Below are positions 1-5,644 of a stretch of DNA of 6,339 nucleotides, piece after piece; position 1 is the stretch's first letter; each line of letters opens with the position of its first letter. The notes beneath the pieces are model-generated. The model worked only from the letters and a program-made list of their open reading frames with translations, was not told the DNA's origin and did not search any database. This stretch comes from Candidatus Latescibacterota bacterium (GTDB lineage Bacteria > JAAXHH01), in assembly GCA_022821935.1 (NCBI GenBank), contig JAJECR010000231.1:1-6339 (forward strand), read 5' to 3'. A program made the translations under genes and the position numbers.

Positions 1-855
1 ATCAGTGCGATTCGGGTAATGGACGGTAAAGGCGGACACTACATGGGCGTTATCAGGGGCGGTGGAGCAGCTGGTCGAACTGTTTTCGTATCATCACTCC
101 ATGATGTAGTCATAGCTCATGAACTCGGTCACCTTATGAACTTGAGTCATGCCCCGTGCGGTAGTCCTCAGGGGTTAGATCCGGATTATCCCTATGCGGA
201 TGGCAGTATTGGCGCATGGGGATACAATCCGGAGAGAAACGTGTTGATTGATCCTTACACTCCCGATCTTATGGGATATTGCCAGGGACGGGAAGGGATC
301 AGCGATTATCATTTCAATAAAGCTATCGAATTCCGGATAAACGAAGAGGAGGACGTTCTACGCATCCAGGCTTCGTCTTCTACACAGGAAAGGACCCTAA
401 TAGTCTGGGGTGGACTGAACGAGAACGGAGAGCTCGTCCTCGAGCCGGCATTCGTGGTGGACGCCGCCCCATCTCTGCCTCATAGAAGCGGGCCATATTG
501 GCTCGTAGGAGAAGATACAGAAGGACGCCCGCTATTTAAGCTGGATTTCGCCATCGATGAGATTTCACATAGCGATGGAGGTGGGGTCTTTGCCTTCACG
601 GTTCCCGTACAGCAGGCGTGGTCAGGCAGGCTGGCGCGCATCACACTTTCCGGCCCCGAGGGATATGCGGAGATGACCAGGGACAGCGGCCGGTCCGCCG
701 CCCTCCTGTTGGATCAGTCTACAGGTGAAGTAAGAGGTATCCTGAGGGATTGGCCTGGGCAAGGGATGTCCGCGGTATCAGCGCGGCGCGTGCTGCCGGA
801 ACCGGGTCTGGATGTTATCATCAGTCCGGGTATTCCCTATCCATCAGAATGGTAG
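1..855 (+). CDS. Secreted-type metzincin zinc metalloprotease, 3' part (start outside window)
   Basis: The frame is open to the left edge, so this is the C-terminal part of a larger protein. Numbering from the Met at base 19, HELGHLMNLSH (residues 34-44) is a metzincin zinc site: His34, His38 and His44 would bind zinc and Glu35 would be the catalytic base. DLMGYC (83-88) supplies the Met-turn (Met85). Cys47 (in APCG) and Cys88 are placed to form a disulfide, which suits an exported enzyme. The stretch DPDYPYADGSIGAWGYNP between them, and ISDYHFN after them, recur in environmental metalloproteases as I remember them. Residues from about 120 to 278 form a beta-rich tail without a recognised name, starting near LIVWGGLNENG; it includes GEVRGILRDWP. 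The substrate is unknown. No signal peptide can be seen because the N-terminus is missing. GC is lower than in the neighbours (60 of 120 bases at 61-180, counted by hand). Peptidase class is fairly certain; the exact family is not. Confidence 0.85.
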   Translation: MSAIRVMDGKGGHYMGVIRGGGAAGRTVFVSSLHDVVIAHELGHLMNLSHAPCGSPQGLDPDYPYADGSIGAWGYNPERNVLIDPYTPDLMGYCQGREGISDYHFNKAIEFRINEEEDVLRIQASSSTQERTLIVWGGLNENGELVLEPAFVVDAAPSLPHRSGPYWLVGEDTEGRPLFKLDFAIDEISHSDGGGVFAFTVPVQQAWSGRLARITLSGPEGYAEMTRDSGRSAALLLDQSTGEVRGILRDWPGQGMSAVSARRVLPEPGLDVIISPGIPYPSEW

Positions 856-877
856 TTCCGGCCGGGTACCGGGAACT
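854..877 (+). other. Small stem-loop at the protease stop codon
   Basis: AGTTCC (854-859) pairs with GGAACT (872-877), and CGG/CCG pairing can extend the stem inwards with a bulge. It begins inside the TAG stop codon. It could be part of the 3' end of the protease transcript, but no T-tract follows, so it does not qualify as a standard intrinsic terminator. Confidence 0.3.
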
Positions 878-941
878 CGATTCAGCCCGTCCGGGCATAG
901 AAATACCCCACACAGGCGAGCATAAGTATTTTTAGGAGAAC

Positions 942-954
942 CTGTTCGGAACAG
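942..954. repeat. 13-bp palindrome CTGTTC-G-GAACAG
   Basis: The arms CTGTTC and GAACAG are perfect inverted copies around a central G. It lies about 90 bp after the protease stop. It is too short and T-poor downstream to be a good terminator; a protein binding site or chance are both possible. Confidence 0.3.
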
Positions 955-1037
955 TGGTTGTCCCCCCGGGCAGTTCTGACGTCCTCCAATCTGGTGAGGC
1001 ATGCCATCGATACCCGGAGCAGGATTCCCTATGGTAT

Positions 1038-1066
1038 AGCAAAGGTTCTTTTAAAATGACTTTGCT
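1038..1066. repeat. Inverted repeat AGCAAAG / CTTTGCT with AT-rich loop
   Basis: Seven-base arms (1038-1044 and 1060-1066) pair perfectly around a 15-nt AT-rich loop that contains TTTTAAAA (1049-1056). As DNA it is symmetric, so it could act on either strand between the two convergent genes. The stem is AT-rich and no T-run follows it, so a terminator role is weakly supported. Confidence 0.3.
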
Positions 1067-1158
1067 GGAAACCTGTGTGAGGTAACGATCATTATACCTG
1101 ATGCGACGCGGGCCGGCAAGTGTTTTTGAGTTTTTCTCACTCGGCGCGGGCCGTGCCG

Positions 1159-2415
1159 TCAGGTTTTGCGCTTCTTTTTCTTGGCCGCCGGGAAGAGGAC
1201 GTTGTTCAGAATCAGCCGGTATCCCGGGGAGTTCTTGTGGAGGGCGAGATTGGTCGGCGGATCGCCCACCAGGTGCTCTTCGTCCTCCGGGTCGTGCCCC
1301 CCGTAGAAGGTGAAAGTCCCCCTTCCGTAGTTGCCGTGGAGGTACTTGACGTGGTCGGTCCCGGCCTCCTCGGCGAGGACGACCACGGTGCGCTTGAGCA
1401 CATCGCGGTGGAAGGACGTGGACAGGCCGTAGAACCCGGCGATGTAGTTCACGTGGTTCTGGGTGAGCATGGTGGGGACCGGGTCGTACTTGGCGGAGAA
1501 ATCAAAGAGGGTGAAGGGACCGGTCGGCACCTTGCCGGCATTGACCTGGTTCACGTCGATGTCGGAAAAGGAACCGACGAGCGGGTTCAACTGCAGCTTG
1601 AAGTTCTCGAAGGCGAAAGTCTGGCCGAAGTCCAGCCGGGACTGGGCGTCGGGATCGACTGGGGTATGGTCGTACTCCGGCGCCACGATGTCGGTGCGGG
1701 CCGAAGCCAGGGCGATCTCCAGGGTCTCCGTCGCCGCGCACATGGCGAAGAGGAAGCCGCCGTTCCCCACGTAGGCCTTGATGCCCTGCGCCACGGCTTT
1801 CTTGGCCTCCGCGACCGTCGGATACCCCAGGGTCCTTGCCAGCGTTTCGTCAGTGGCCTGCTGCTGCTGGTACCAGGGCGTGCGGTGATAGCTGTAGAAC
1901 TTGCTGTACTGCCCGGTGAAATCCTCGTGGTGCAGGTGCAGCCAGTCGTATTCCTTCAATGCTCCGGTCAGCACCTCCGTGTCGAAGATGGTCTCATAAG
2001 GCACCTCGGCGTACTCCAGCGCCATGGTCACGGCATCGTCCCAGGGGCGCTGGTCGGGCCGGGTGTACACGGCGATCCCGGGCGCTTTCTCCAGAAGCAC
2101 CCGGTCCATGTTGTTTTCCTCGATGTGGGCGTAGATCTGGACCAGTTCCGCGCCGTCGATCACCTTGAAGCTCACGCCCCTCAGGTAGCAGGCCCGCACC
2201 CGGTCCGCCACGGGATCCATGACGAAGGACCCGCCGCGGTAGTTCAGCAGCCATTCGACCGTGTGTCCCTGCTCTAGGGCCTGAAAGGCGATGCCGTAGG
2301 CCTTGAGATGGTCCTGCTGTTCAAGGTCCATGAAGATCAGCATCTTCTGAGCGCTGGCGGAAGGTGCGAAAAGGAGGAGCAGAAGCGTGGCGACGGGCAG
2401 GATGAATCGGCGCAT
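1159..2415 (-). CDS. Exported GATase1-like protein of the family often labelled 'asparagine synthetase B'
   Basis: This is a 418-residue protein beginning MRRFILPVATLLLLLFAPSASA, a typical Sec signal peptide with cleavage expected after Ala22 and no lipobox. The frame stays open upstream to 2619, but that extension overlaps the acetyltransferase gene and would bury the signal peptide, so the start at 2415 is chosen. Landmarks are LEQQDHLKAYGIAF (31-44), WLLNYRGGSF (55-64), WLHLHHEDFTGQY (158-170), GGFLFAMCAATET (219-231), in which Cys226 lies where a class I glutamine-amidotransferase-like fold has its nucleophile, and YGGHDPEDEEH (371-381). I recall close relatives in Bacteroidota annotated as asparagine synthetase B, but no N-terminal Cys or ATP pyrophosphatase motif is present, so that activity is not supported. 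The tail is lysine-rich (AAKKKKRKT). No good ribosome binding site precedes the ATG. Function unknown; family placement is fairly sure. Confidence 0.8.
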   Translation of the reverse strand: MRRFILPVATLLLLLFAPSASAQKMLIFMDLEQQDHLKAYGIAFQALEQGHTVEWLLNYRGGSFVMDPVADRVRACYLRGVSFKVIDGAELVQIYAHIEENNMDRVLLEKAPGIAVYTRPDQRPWDDAVTMALEYAEVPYETIFDTEVLTGALKEYDWLHLHHEDFTGQYSKFYSYHRTPWYQQQQATDETLARTLGYPTVAEAKKAVAQGIKAYVGNGGFLFAMCAATETLEIALASARTDIVAPEYDHTPVDPDAQSRLDFGQTFAFENFKLQLNPLVGSFSDIDVNQVNAGKVPTGPFTLFDFSAKYDPVPTMLTQNHVNYIAGFYGLSTSFHRDVLKRTVVVLAEEAGTDHVKYLHGNYGRGTFTFYGGHDPEDEEHLVGDPPTNLALHKNSPGYRLILNNVLFPAAKKKKRKT

Positions 2416-2445
2416 TGGGGGTTTTCTTGTGTATTGGAAATCAGC

Positions 2446-2475
2446 CCGGAGAACATACGCCCCGGGGAACATACG
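2446..2475 (-). repeat. Tandem 14-bp direct repeat in the leader of the GATase1-like gene
   Basis: On the plus strand CCGGAGAACATACG (2446-2459) and CCGGGGAACATACG (2462-2475) differ at one base and are spaced 16 bp start to start. CCCCGGGG (2460-2467) sits across the junction. The copies lie between the candidate -10 box and the start codon, so on the minus strand they would be in the first part of the transcript or a downstream operator. Confidence 0.6.
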
Positions 2476-2486
2476 ACTGAAGCGAA

Positions 2487-2515
2487 AATATACCGCAATT
2501 ACCGTCCCAAAGCAA
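2487..2515 (-). promoter_or_regulatory. Candidate sigma70-like promoter for the GATase1-like gene
   Basis: Read on the minus strand, TTGCTT (2515-2510) and TATATT (2492-2487) are separated by 17 bp. The -10 box matches the consensus at five of six positions; the -35 box keeps only the TTG. Transcription would start near 2480, giving a leader of about 65 nt. The box stands in an AT-rich patch within otherwise GC-rich DNA in the 170-bp gap after the acetyltransferase gene. Confidence 0.5.
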
Positions 2516-2585
2516 CGTGGAACCGGGTATTGCGTGACGTAATGCGCGGCGTAGTGGCCGACCCGCAGACTCCAGGCGCGTTGCC

Positions 2586-3047
2586 TCATAAATCGAGCGT
2601 AAGCGACCAGTTCTTCCATTTGCGATCCGGGGATGCGCCCAGGGACAGGTAGAAGTCTTCGGCGGCGGTGTTTCCGGCCATGACCGTCCAGATCAGTTCA
2701 CCCGCCCCGATGGACCGGGCATGGGAGATCACCGCCTTCATCAGGGCCTTACCCGTTCCCATGTGCCGTGCGGCCTCCGCCACATACAGTTCCTTGAGCA
2801 CGAGTTTTGGCCGAAGGGTGTATGTCCACGGAATCGGATAGGTAACGGCCATACCGACAAGATCTTCGCCCTGTTCGGCGAGAAACGCGGTGAACAACCG
2901 GTTTTCGCCAAAACCGTGACGTTCTACGCTCTCCCGCGTCACGGCGAACTCGTGGATATAGTCCTCGAACCGTGCAAGTTCCCGCATGAGTTCGAGCAAT
3001 CTGTCGACGTCGCGTGGCTCGGCCTGCCTAATGTGCATCGGCGTCAC
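2586..3047 (-). CDS. GNAT family N-acetyltransferase
   Basis: This 153-residue protein has the usual length of a single GNAT domain. It starts MHIRQAEPRDVDRLLELMREL (beta1-alpha1), has the acetyl-CoA binding region LKELYVAEAARHMGTGKALM (84-103), whose RHMGTGKA is a variant of the R/Q-x-x-G-x-G/A pyrophosphate loop, and ends with NTAAEDFYLSLGA (126-138), the motif B part with its conserved Asn and Tyr. The order YTLRPKLVLKELYV and FYLSLGA resembles diamine/spermidine or thialysine acetyltransferases, but the substrate cannot be assigned. The GTG start at 3047 overlaps the threonine synthase TGA as GTGA, which suggests translational coupling; an ATG three codons in (3038) is the alternative, but GGAAG at 3056-3052 is better spaced for the GTG. 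Confidence 0.88.
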   Translation of the reverse strand: MTPMHIRQAEPRDVDRLLELMRELARFEDYIHEFAVTRESVERHGFGENRLFTAFLAEQGEDLVGMAVTYPIPWTYTLRPKLVLKELYVAEAARHMGTGKALMKAVISHARSIGAGELIWTVMAGNTAAEDFYLSLGASPDRKWKNWSLTLDL

Positions 3048-4252
3048 CGTGCTTCCGGTTCGGATCGCCGTTCAGGTCCGTTCAGGTCCGCCATGTTGTC
3101 CACGTACTTGTGCCCGCTTCCAGTGTTGAAGAGTACCACACGGTCAGACCGTTCGATCCGGCCCAGGGCGAGCAGTTTTCGCAGGCCCGCCAGCACGGCG
3201 CCGCCTTCGGGCGCGGCGAAAACGCCCTCGAAGGTCCCGATTTCCCGGACGCCCCGGACCATGTCGCCGTCGGGCACGGCCACCGCCTCCCCGCCGCTCT
3301 CCCGGATGGCGGCCAGCATCAGCTTGTCTCCCACGGCGAAGGGGACGCGCAGTCCGCTGGCGAGCGTGCGGGCATCCTCCCACTCGGGCGCGTCGGGCCA
3401 GTTCTGTTCCCAGGCCCGGACGATGGGCTGGCAACCGGCGGCCTGCACCGCTACCATGCGGGGCCGTACCGGTCCGATCCACCCGAGGGCCTCCATTTCG
3501 GCGAAGGCCTTCCACATGCCGATCAATCCGGTCCCGCCGCCCGCGGGATACAGGACCGCGTCGGGCAGCACCCACCCGCACTGTTCCGCGAGTTCGTACC
3601 CCATGGTCTTCTTGCCCTCGACCCGGTAAGGTTCCTTCAGGGTAGATACGTCGAACCAGCCTTCCGCGTCCTTCCGGTCGGCCACCAGTTTTCCGCAGTC
3701 CGTGATGAGTCCGTCCACGAGCTCCACCGCGGCGCCGTGGGCCCGGCACTCGACAATGAAGGGCAGGGGGGTGTCCCGGGGCATGAACACGTGCACGGGG
3801 ATACCGGCCCTGGCGCCGTAGGCCGATAGCGCGCCCGCCGCGTTGCCGGCGGAGGGAATGGCCAGGGATTCCGCACCCAATTCAAGGGCGCGGGACACGG
3901 CCATGGACAGGCCCCGGGCCTTGAAGGACCCGGTGGGATTGACGGATTCATCCTTTATATACAGGCCGTCCATACCCAGCCGTTCACCCAGGCGCCGGGC
4001 GTGGACCAGCGGCGTGCCGCCTTCGCTCAGCGTAACGATGGACGATTCGTCGCGCACCGGGAGCATCTCGCGGTAGCGCCAGAGCGTGGGCTCGCGCATC
4101 GCCAGGGCTTCCGGCGTCAGCGCCTTGCCTGCCTCTTCCGTGTCGTACCGGGCGAGGAGCGGCCGGCCGCAGTCGGGGCACAGGTTCCGCAACTGGTCCG
4201 CTGACATTCGCCGGCCGCAATTACTGCATTCCAGGTCGATGAGAAAGTTCAT
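3044..4252 (-). CDS. thrC: Threonine synthase (PLP-dependent)
   Basis: This 402-residue cytoplasmic enzyme converts O-phosphohomoserine to threonine. It opens with a zinc-ribbon pair, CSNCG and CPDCG (Cys9, Cys12, Cys25, Cys28), common in this threonine synthase type. SEGGTPLVHARRLGERLG (76-93) and IKDESVNPTGSFKARG (99-114) follow; Lys111 would bind pyridoxal phosphate. SAGNAAGALSAYGA (134-147) is the fold-type II Asn loop and PAGGGTGLIG (236-245) the cofactor-phosphate loop; NTGSGHKY (376-383) is the typical C-terminal motif. There is no N-terminal SAM-binding regulatory domain as in plant enzymes. GAAGG lies 8 nt before the ATG. The last ten residues read out of the ancestral-looking frame because of a 10-bp tandem duplication at 3071-3090. 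Related PLP enzymes acting on similar substrates are the main alternative, but the motifs fit threonine synthase well. Confidence 0.9.
   Translation of the reverse strand: MNFLIDLECSNCGRRMSADQLRNLCPDCGRPLLARYDTEEAGKALTPEALAMREPTLWRYREMLPVRDESSIVTLSEGGTPLVHARRLGERLGMDGLYIKDESVNPTGSFKARGLSMAVSRALELGAESLAIPSAGNAAGALSAYGARAGIPVHVFMPRDTPLPFIVECRAHGAAVELVDGLITDCGKLVADRKDAEGWFDVSTLKEPYRVEGKKTMGYELAEQCGWVLPDAVLYPAGGGTGLIGMWKAFAEMEALGWIGPVRPRMVAVQAAGCQPIVRAWEQNWPDAPEWEDARTLASGLRVPFAVGDKLMLAAIRESGGEAVAVPDGDMVRGVREIGTFEGVFAAPEGGAVLAGLRKLLALGRIERSDRVVLFNTGSGHKYVDNMADLNGPERRSEPEAR
3052..3056 (-). promoter_or_regulatory. Ribosome binding site for the acetyltransferase GTG start
   Basis: GGAAG on the minus strand ends 4 nt before GTG at 3047 and 13 nt before the alternative ATG at 3038. 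The spacing favours the GTG start that overlaps the threonine synthase stop. Confidence 0.5.
3071..3090. repeat. Perfect 10-bp tandem duplication in the thrC 3' end
   Basis: TTCAGGTCCG occurs twice head to tail. Ten bases is not a multiple of three, so the second copy shifts the frame. As written, the protein ends DLNGPERRSEPEAR. With one copy removed, the same strand would read DLNGDPNRKHGDADAH and stop at TAG 3030-3028, inside the acetyltransferase gene. It lies after the conserved NTGSG motif, so enzyme function is probably unaffected. Confidence 0.9.
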
Positions 4253-4260
4253 GATTGTTG

Positions 4261-4265
4261 CCTTC
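4261..4265 (-). promoter_or_regulatory. Ribosome binding site for threonine synthase
   Basis: GAAGG on the minus strand is separated from the ATG at 4252 by 8 nt, a normal spacing, and supports that start codon. Confidence 0.55.
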
Positions 4266-4313
4266 GTTCGGGTTTTCCTTCGTGCGGGGACGCTAGACTT
4301 TCTCTGCCCTCAT

Positions 4314-4346
4314 CGCGTGGTACACGCGGCACACGGCTCCTGCCGT
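4314..4346 (-). other. Two adjacent hairpins between the DUF1207 gene and thrC
   Basis: On the plus strand, CGCGTG (4314-4319) pairs with CACGCG (4323-4328) over a 3-nt loop, and ACGGC (4333-4337) pairs with GCCGT (4342-4346) over a 4-nt loop. Both stems are perfect. In the minus-strand transcript they would follow the DUF1207 stop codon by about 23 nt and precede thrC by about 60 nt. No U-tract follows, so they might be a weak or factor-dependent terminator, a 3'-end stabiliser or an attenuator-like leader. Confidence 0.4.
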
Positions 4347-4369
4347 ACGAATCTGCTCTGGCGCGCTTT

Positions 4370-5293
4370 TCACAAATCGAAGAACAGCGCGACGCCAGCG
4401 TAGTCATCCTGCTGGTGATGGAACTGGCCGTGTTCGCTGCGTCCGCCGTGGTACACGAGTGCCAGGCGAAGGCCGCGCGACCCTTCGTTGTGAAACATCA
4501 TCCCGGCGTGCGCCGTGCGATTGACCGACAGGTCCCCGTCCCGAAAGACCCGCACGTCGCAGGCGAGATAAGCCCGTGCCGCTCCGTCCGCAAGGGGACT
4601 GGAAACCAGCTCCGCACCGGCCTGGACCCGCCACCGCCGGACGTCGGGGATGGCGTGGTTCGACCACCGCAGGCTGCCGTAGGCCCGCGCGCTTCCGATC
4701 ATCCCGCCCCCCTGCGCTTCCCGCTCATAGGACCCGTACAGCGTGAAATACTCCCGGCTGTAGGTCATGGCCTGCGTGGTCCTCATGGCCTGATCCCGCC
4801 CGTCGTACCCGTCGGCCAGGTGGGCGCTCACGTGGGCGTACTCGAACCGGCCGGTGAGCCGGCCGTTACCGAGGTCCGCGTGGAATCCGATCAGGTAGTC
4901 GGCGGTCTCGAGCGGGAAGGTCGTTCCGGACCGCCGTAGCTTCGAGAAGACGCCGGCGTGGATCCCGGTACGGAACCGCAGCGGACGGCCCTGGTCCGGG
5001 TCAGTCCCGCTGTCCCGGTCAGCTCCGTCCCACGCGTAGTCCGCGGCCTCCCAGGAACCGCCGATGTCTCCGTTCAACCGGTCGTCCAAGTTGGTGGTGA
5101 CGGCAAGCTGCGTCTCGGTGGGGTCGGCCAGCAGCGGTCGGAACAGCCGGGCCTGCGGGGCGGCGAAGCGCCAGGTCCCGGCCGCGGCGTCGAGTGCTAT
5201 GAAGAGCGCAGGGAGGACCACCAGGGAAAGGACGACGGCATGAACCAGGGTGCGCGAAAGGCGCTTTTTCCTTGAAAGGCCGCTCAGGAACAT
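4370..5293 (-). CDS. DUF1207 family exported protein, probably outer-membrane associated
   Basis: This 307-residue protein starts with a basic stretch (SRKKRLSR) followed by a hydrophobic segment, LVHAVVLSLVVLPALFIAL (16-34), and small residues ALDAAAG, consistent with a Sec signal peptide cleaved near residue 38. The mature start ARLFRPLLADPTETQLAV (48-65) resembles the opening of DUF1207 proteins as I remember the family, as do the central FRTGIHAGVFSKL (107-119), ADYLIGFHADL (131-141) and the closing GQFHHQQDDYAGVALFFDL. The body alternates aromatic and polar residues in short strands, which suggests a beta-barrel or beta-sandwich at the outer membrane, but the terminal residue is Leu rather than Phe. 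An in-frame TGA lies upstream, and the ATG at 5293 is the only sensible start; the ribosome binding site is weak (GGA 7 nt upstream). The role is unknown. It is 117 bp upstream of thrC on the same strand, too far to claim an operon. Confidence 0.75.
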   Translation of the reverse strand: MFLSGLSRKKRLSRTLVHAVVLSLVVLPALFIALDAAAGTWRFAAPQARLFRPLLADPTETQLAVTTNLDDRLNGDIGGSWEAADYAWDGADRDSGTDPDQGRPLRFRTGIHAGVFSKLRRSGTTFPLETADYLIGFHADLGNGRLTGRFEYAHVSAHLADGYDGRDQAMRTTQAMTYSREYFTLYGSYEREAQGGGMIGSARAYGSLRWSNHAIPDVRRWRVQAGAELVSSPLADGAARAYLACDVRVFRDGDLSVNRTAHAGMMFHNEGSRGLRLALVYHGGRSEHGQFHHQQDDYAGVALFFDL

Positions 5294-5404
5294 GCCACGT
5301 CCGTCACGGGATTGGACGACGCATGGAAATCGTTCCGGTCAGGGTTGTTCCGGGAGATCATAGTGGGAGGCGCATTCAAGTGGGTCAGTTGGGAAAACGG
5401 GATT

Positions 5405-5422
5405 AGAACAGTACCAGAACAG
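5405..5422. repeat. Direct repeat AGAACAG with 11-bp period
   Basis: AGAACAG occurs at 5405-5411 and 5416-5422, separated by TACC. The 11-bp period is about one helical turn, so both copies would face the same side of the DNA, as in operators bound by tandem regulators. It lies about 110 bp upstream of the DUF1207 start. Short enough that chance cannot be excluded. Confidence 0.35.
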
Positions 5423-5430
5423 GACTGAAA

Positions 5431-5442
5431 ACGGGGCCCCGT
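5431..5442. repeat. 12-bp perfect palindrome ACGGGGCCCCGT
   Basis: A perfect self-complementary 12-mer without a spacer, followed after 8 bp by GTATATAC (5451-5458), another palindrome. It may be a binding site in the shared control region; its GC-rich core makes chance occurrence more likely in this genome. Confidence 0.35.
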
Positions 5443-5482
5443 GTGGCTGCGTATATACATCGTATCTACTCTCGGCCAGTGT

Positions 5483-5495
5483 CTATCGATGATAG
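5483..5495. repeat. 13-bp inverted repeat CTATC-GAT-GATAG
   Basis: CTATC (5483-5487) and GATAG (5491-5495) are inverted copies around GAT. It is AT-richer than its surroundings and lies about 90 bp upstream of the candidate acnA -35 box, a plausible position for a regulator site. Confidence 0.35.
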
Positions 5496-5556
5496 GAAGG
5501 ACTGCGCTTGCGTGTCAAGGTCCGAATGGCCGTTTGGAGTCCGACGCACAAGGGTT

Positions 5557-5566
5557 TTCGCGCGAA
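5557..5566. promoter_or_regulatory. Palindrome TTCGCGCGAA just upstream of the acnA promoter
   Basis: A perfect 10-bp palindrome ends 18 bp before the TTGACA box, where activators or repressors commonly bind. I do not recognise the regulator. Confidence 0.4.
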
Positions 5567-5584
5567 GAGCCCGGCGGAATGTGC

Positions 5585-5614
5585 TTGACAGAAACGTTGC
5601 CCGTCGATTAGTTT
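5585..5614 (+). promoter_or_regulatory. Candidate sigma70-like promoter for acnA
   Basis: TTGACA (5585-5590) is a perfect -35 box. TAGTTT (5609-5614) after 18 bp keeps the important T, A and final T of the -10 box but matches only three positions. Transcription would begin near 5621, giving a leader of about 33 nt before the GTG start. Confidence 0.5.
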
Positions 5615-5622
5615 GCGGAATC

Positions 5623-5634
5623 TTGTTCAAACAA
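5623..5634 (+). repeat. Inverted repeat TTGTT-CA-AACAA in the acnA leader
   Basis: Five-base arms around CA lie between the predicted transcription start and the ribosome binding site. With a 2-nt centre it cannot fold as an RNA hairpin, so if real it would be a DNA operator overlapping the initial transcribed region. Confidence 0.3.
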
Positions 5635-5637
5635 AAT

Positions 5638-5644
5638 AAAGGAG
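5638..5644 (+). promoter_or_regulatory. Ribosome binding site for acnA
   Basis: AAAGGAG is the strongest Shine-Dalgarno-like sequence noted in the window and sits 9 nt before GTG at 5654. It decides the start, since no ATG is available in frame at the N-terminus. Confidence 0.8.

Larger units (their letters stand above)
856..1158. other. Convergent intergenic region without a gene
   Basis: This gap separates the 3' ends of the protease (+) and the exported GATase1-like gene (-). I see no coding sequence: short open frames here lack a ribosome binding site and recognisable protein content. It holds the stem-loop at 854-877, a 13-bp palindrome at 942-954 and an inverted repeat at 1038-1066. 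T-rich patches on the plus strand (1123-1135) lie before the GC-rich inverted sequence at 1142-1158 rather than after it, so neither strand shows a textbook intrinsic terminator. Confidence 0.6.

Noticed and set aside
1121..1158. T-rich stretch next to a GC-rich inverted sequence as an intrinsic terminator
   Set aside because: On the plus strand the T-runs precede the stem rather than follow it, and on the minus strand the stem is followed by A-runs, so the order is wrong for either gene.
1120..2277. Long plus-strand open frame (385 codons) opposite the GATase1-like gene
   Set aside because: Its product is rich in Val, Gly, Leu, His and Arg without any recognisable fold or motif, as expected when a GC-rich gene is read on the other strand. 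The minus-strand gene has a signal peptide and family motifs.
2446..2475. CRISPR-like array from the 14-bp repeats
   Set aside because: Only two copies, 2-bp spacing and no cas genes; it is a short tandem element in a leader.
2416..2619. N-terminal extension of the GATase1-like gene to an ATG at 2619
   Set aside because: It would overlap the acetyltransferase coding end, place a clear signal peptide 68 residues inside the protein and pass over the candidate promoter.
2721..3829. Plus-strand open frames opposite the acetyltransferase and thrC
   Set aside because: They are mirror frames of two well-supported minus-strand genes, with low-complexity Pro, Arg and Ser content and no start signals.
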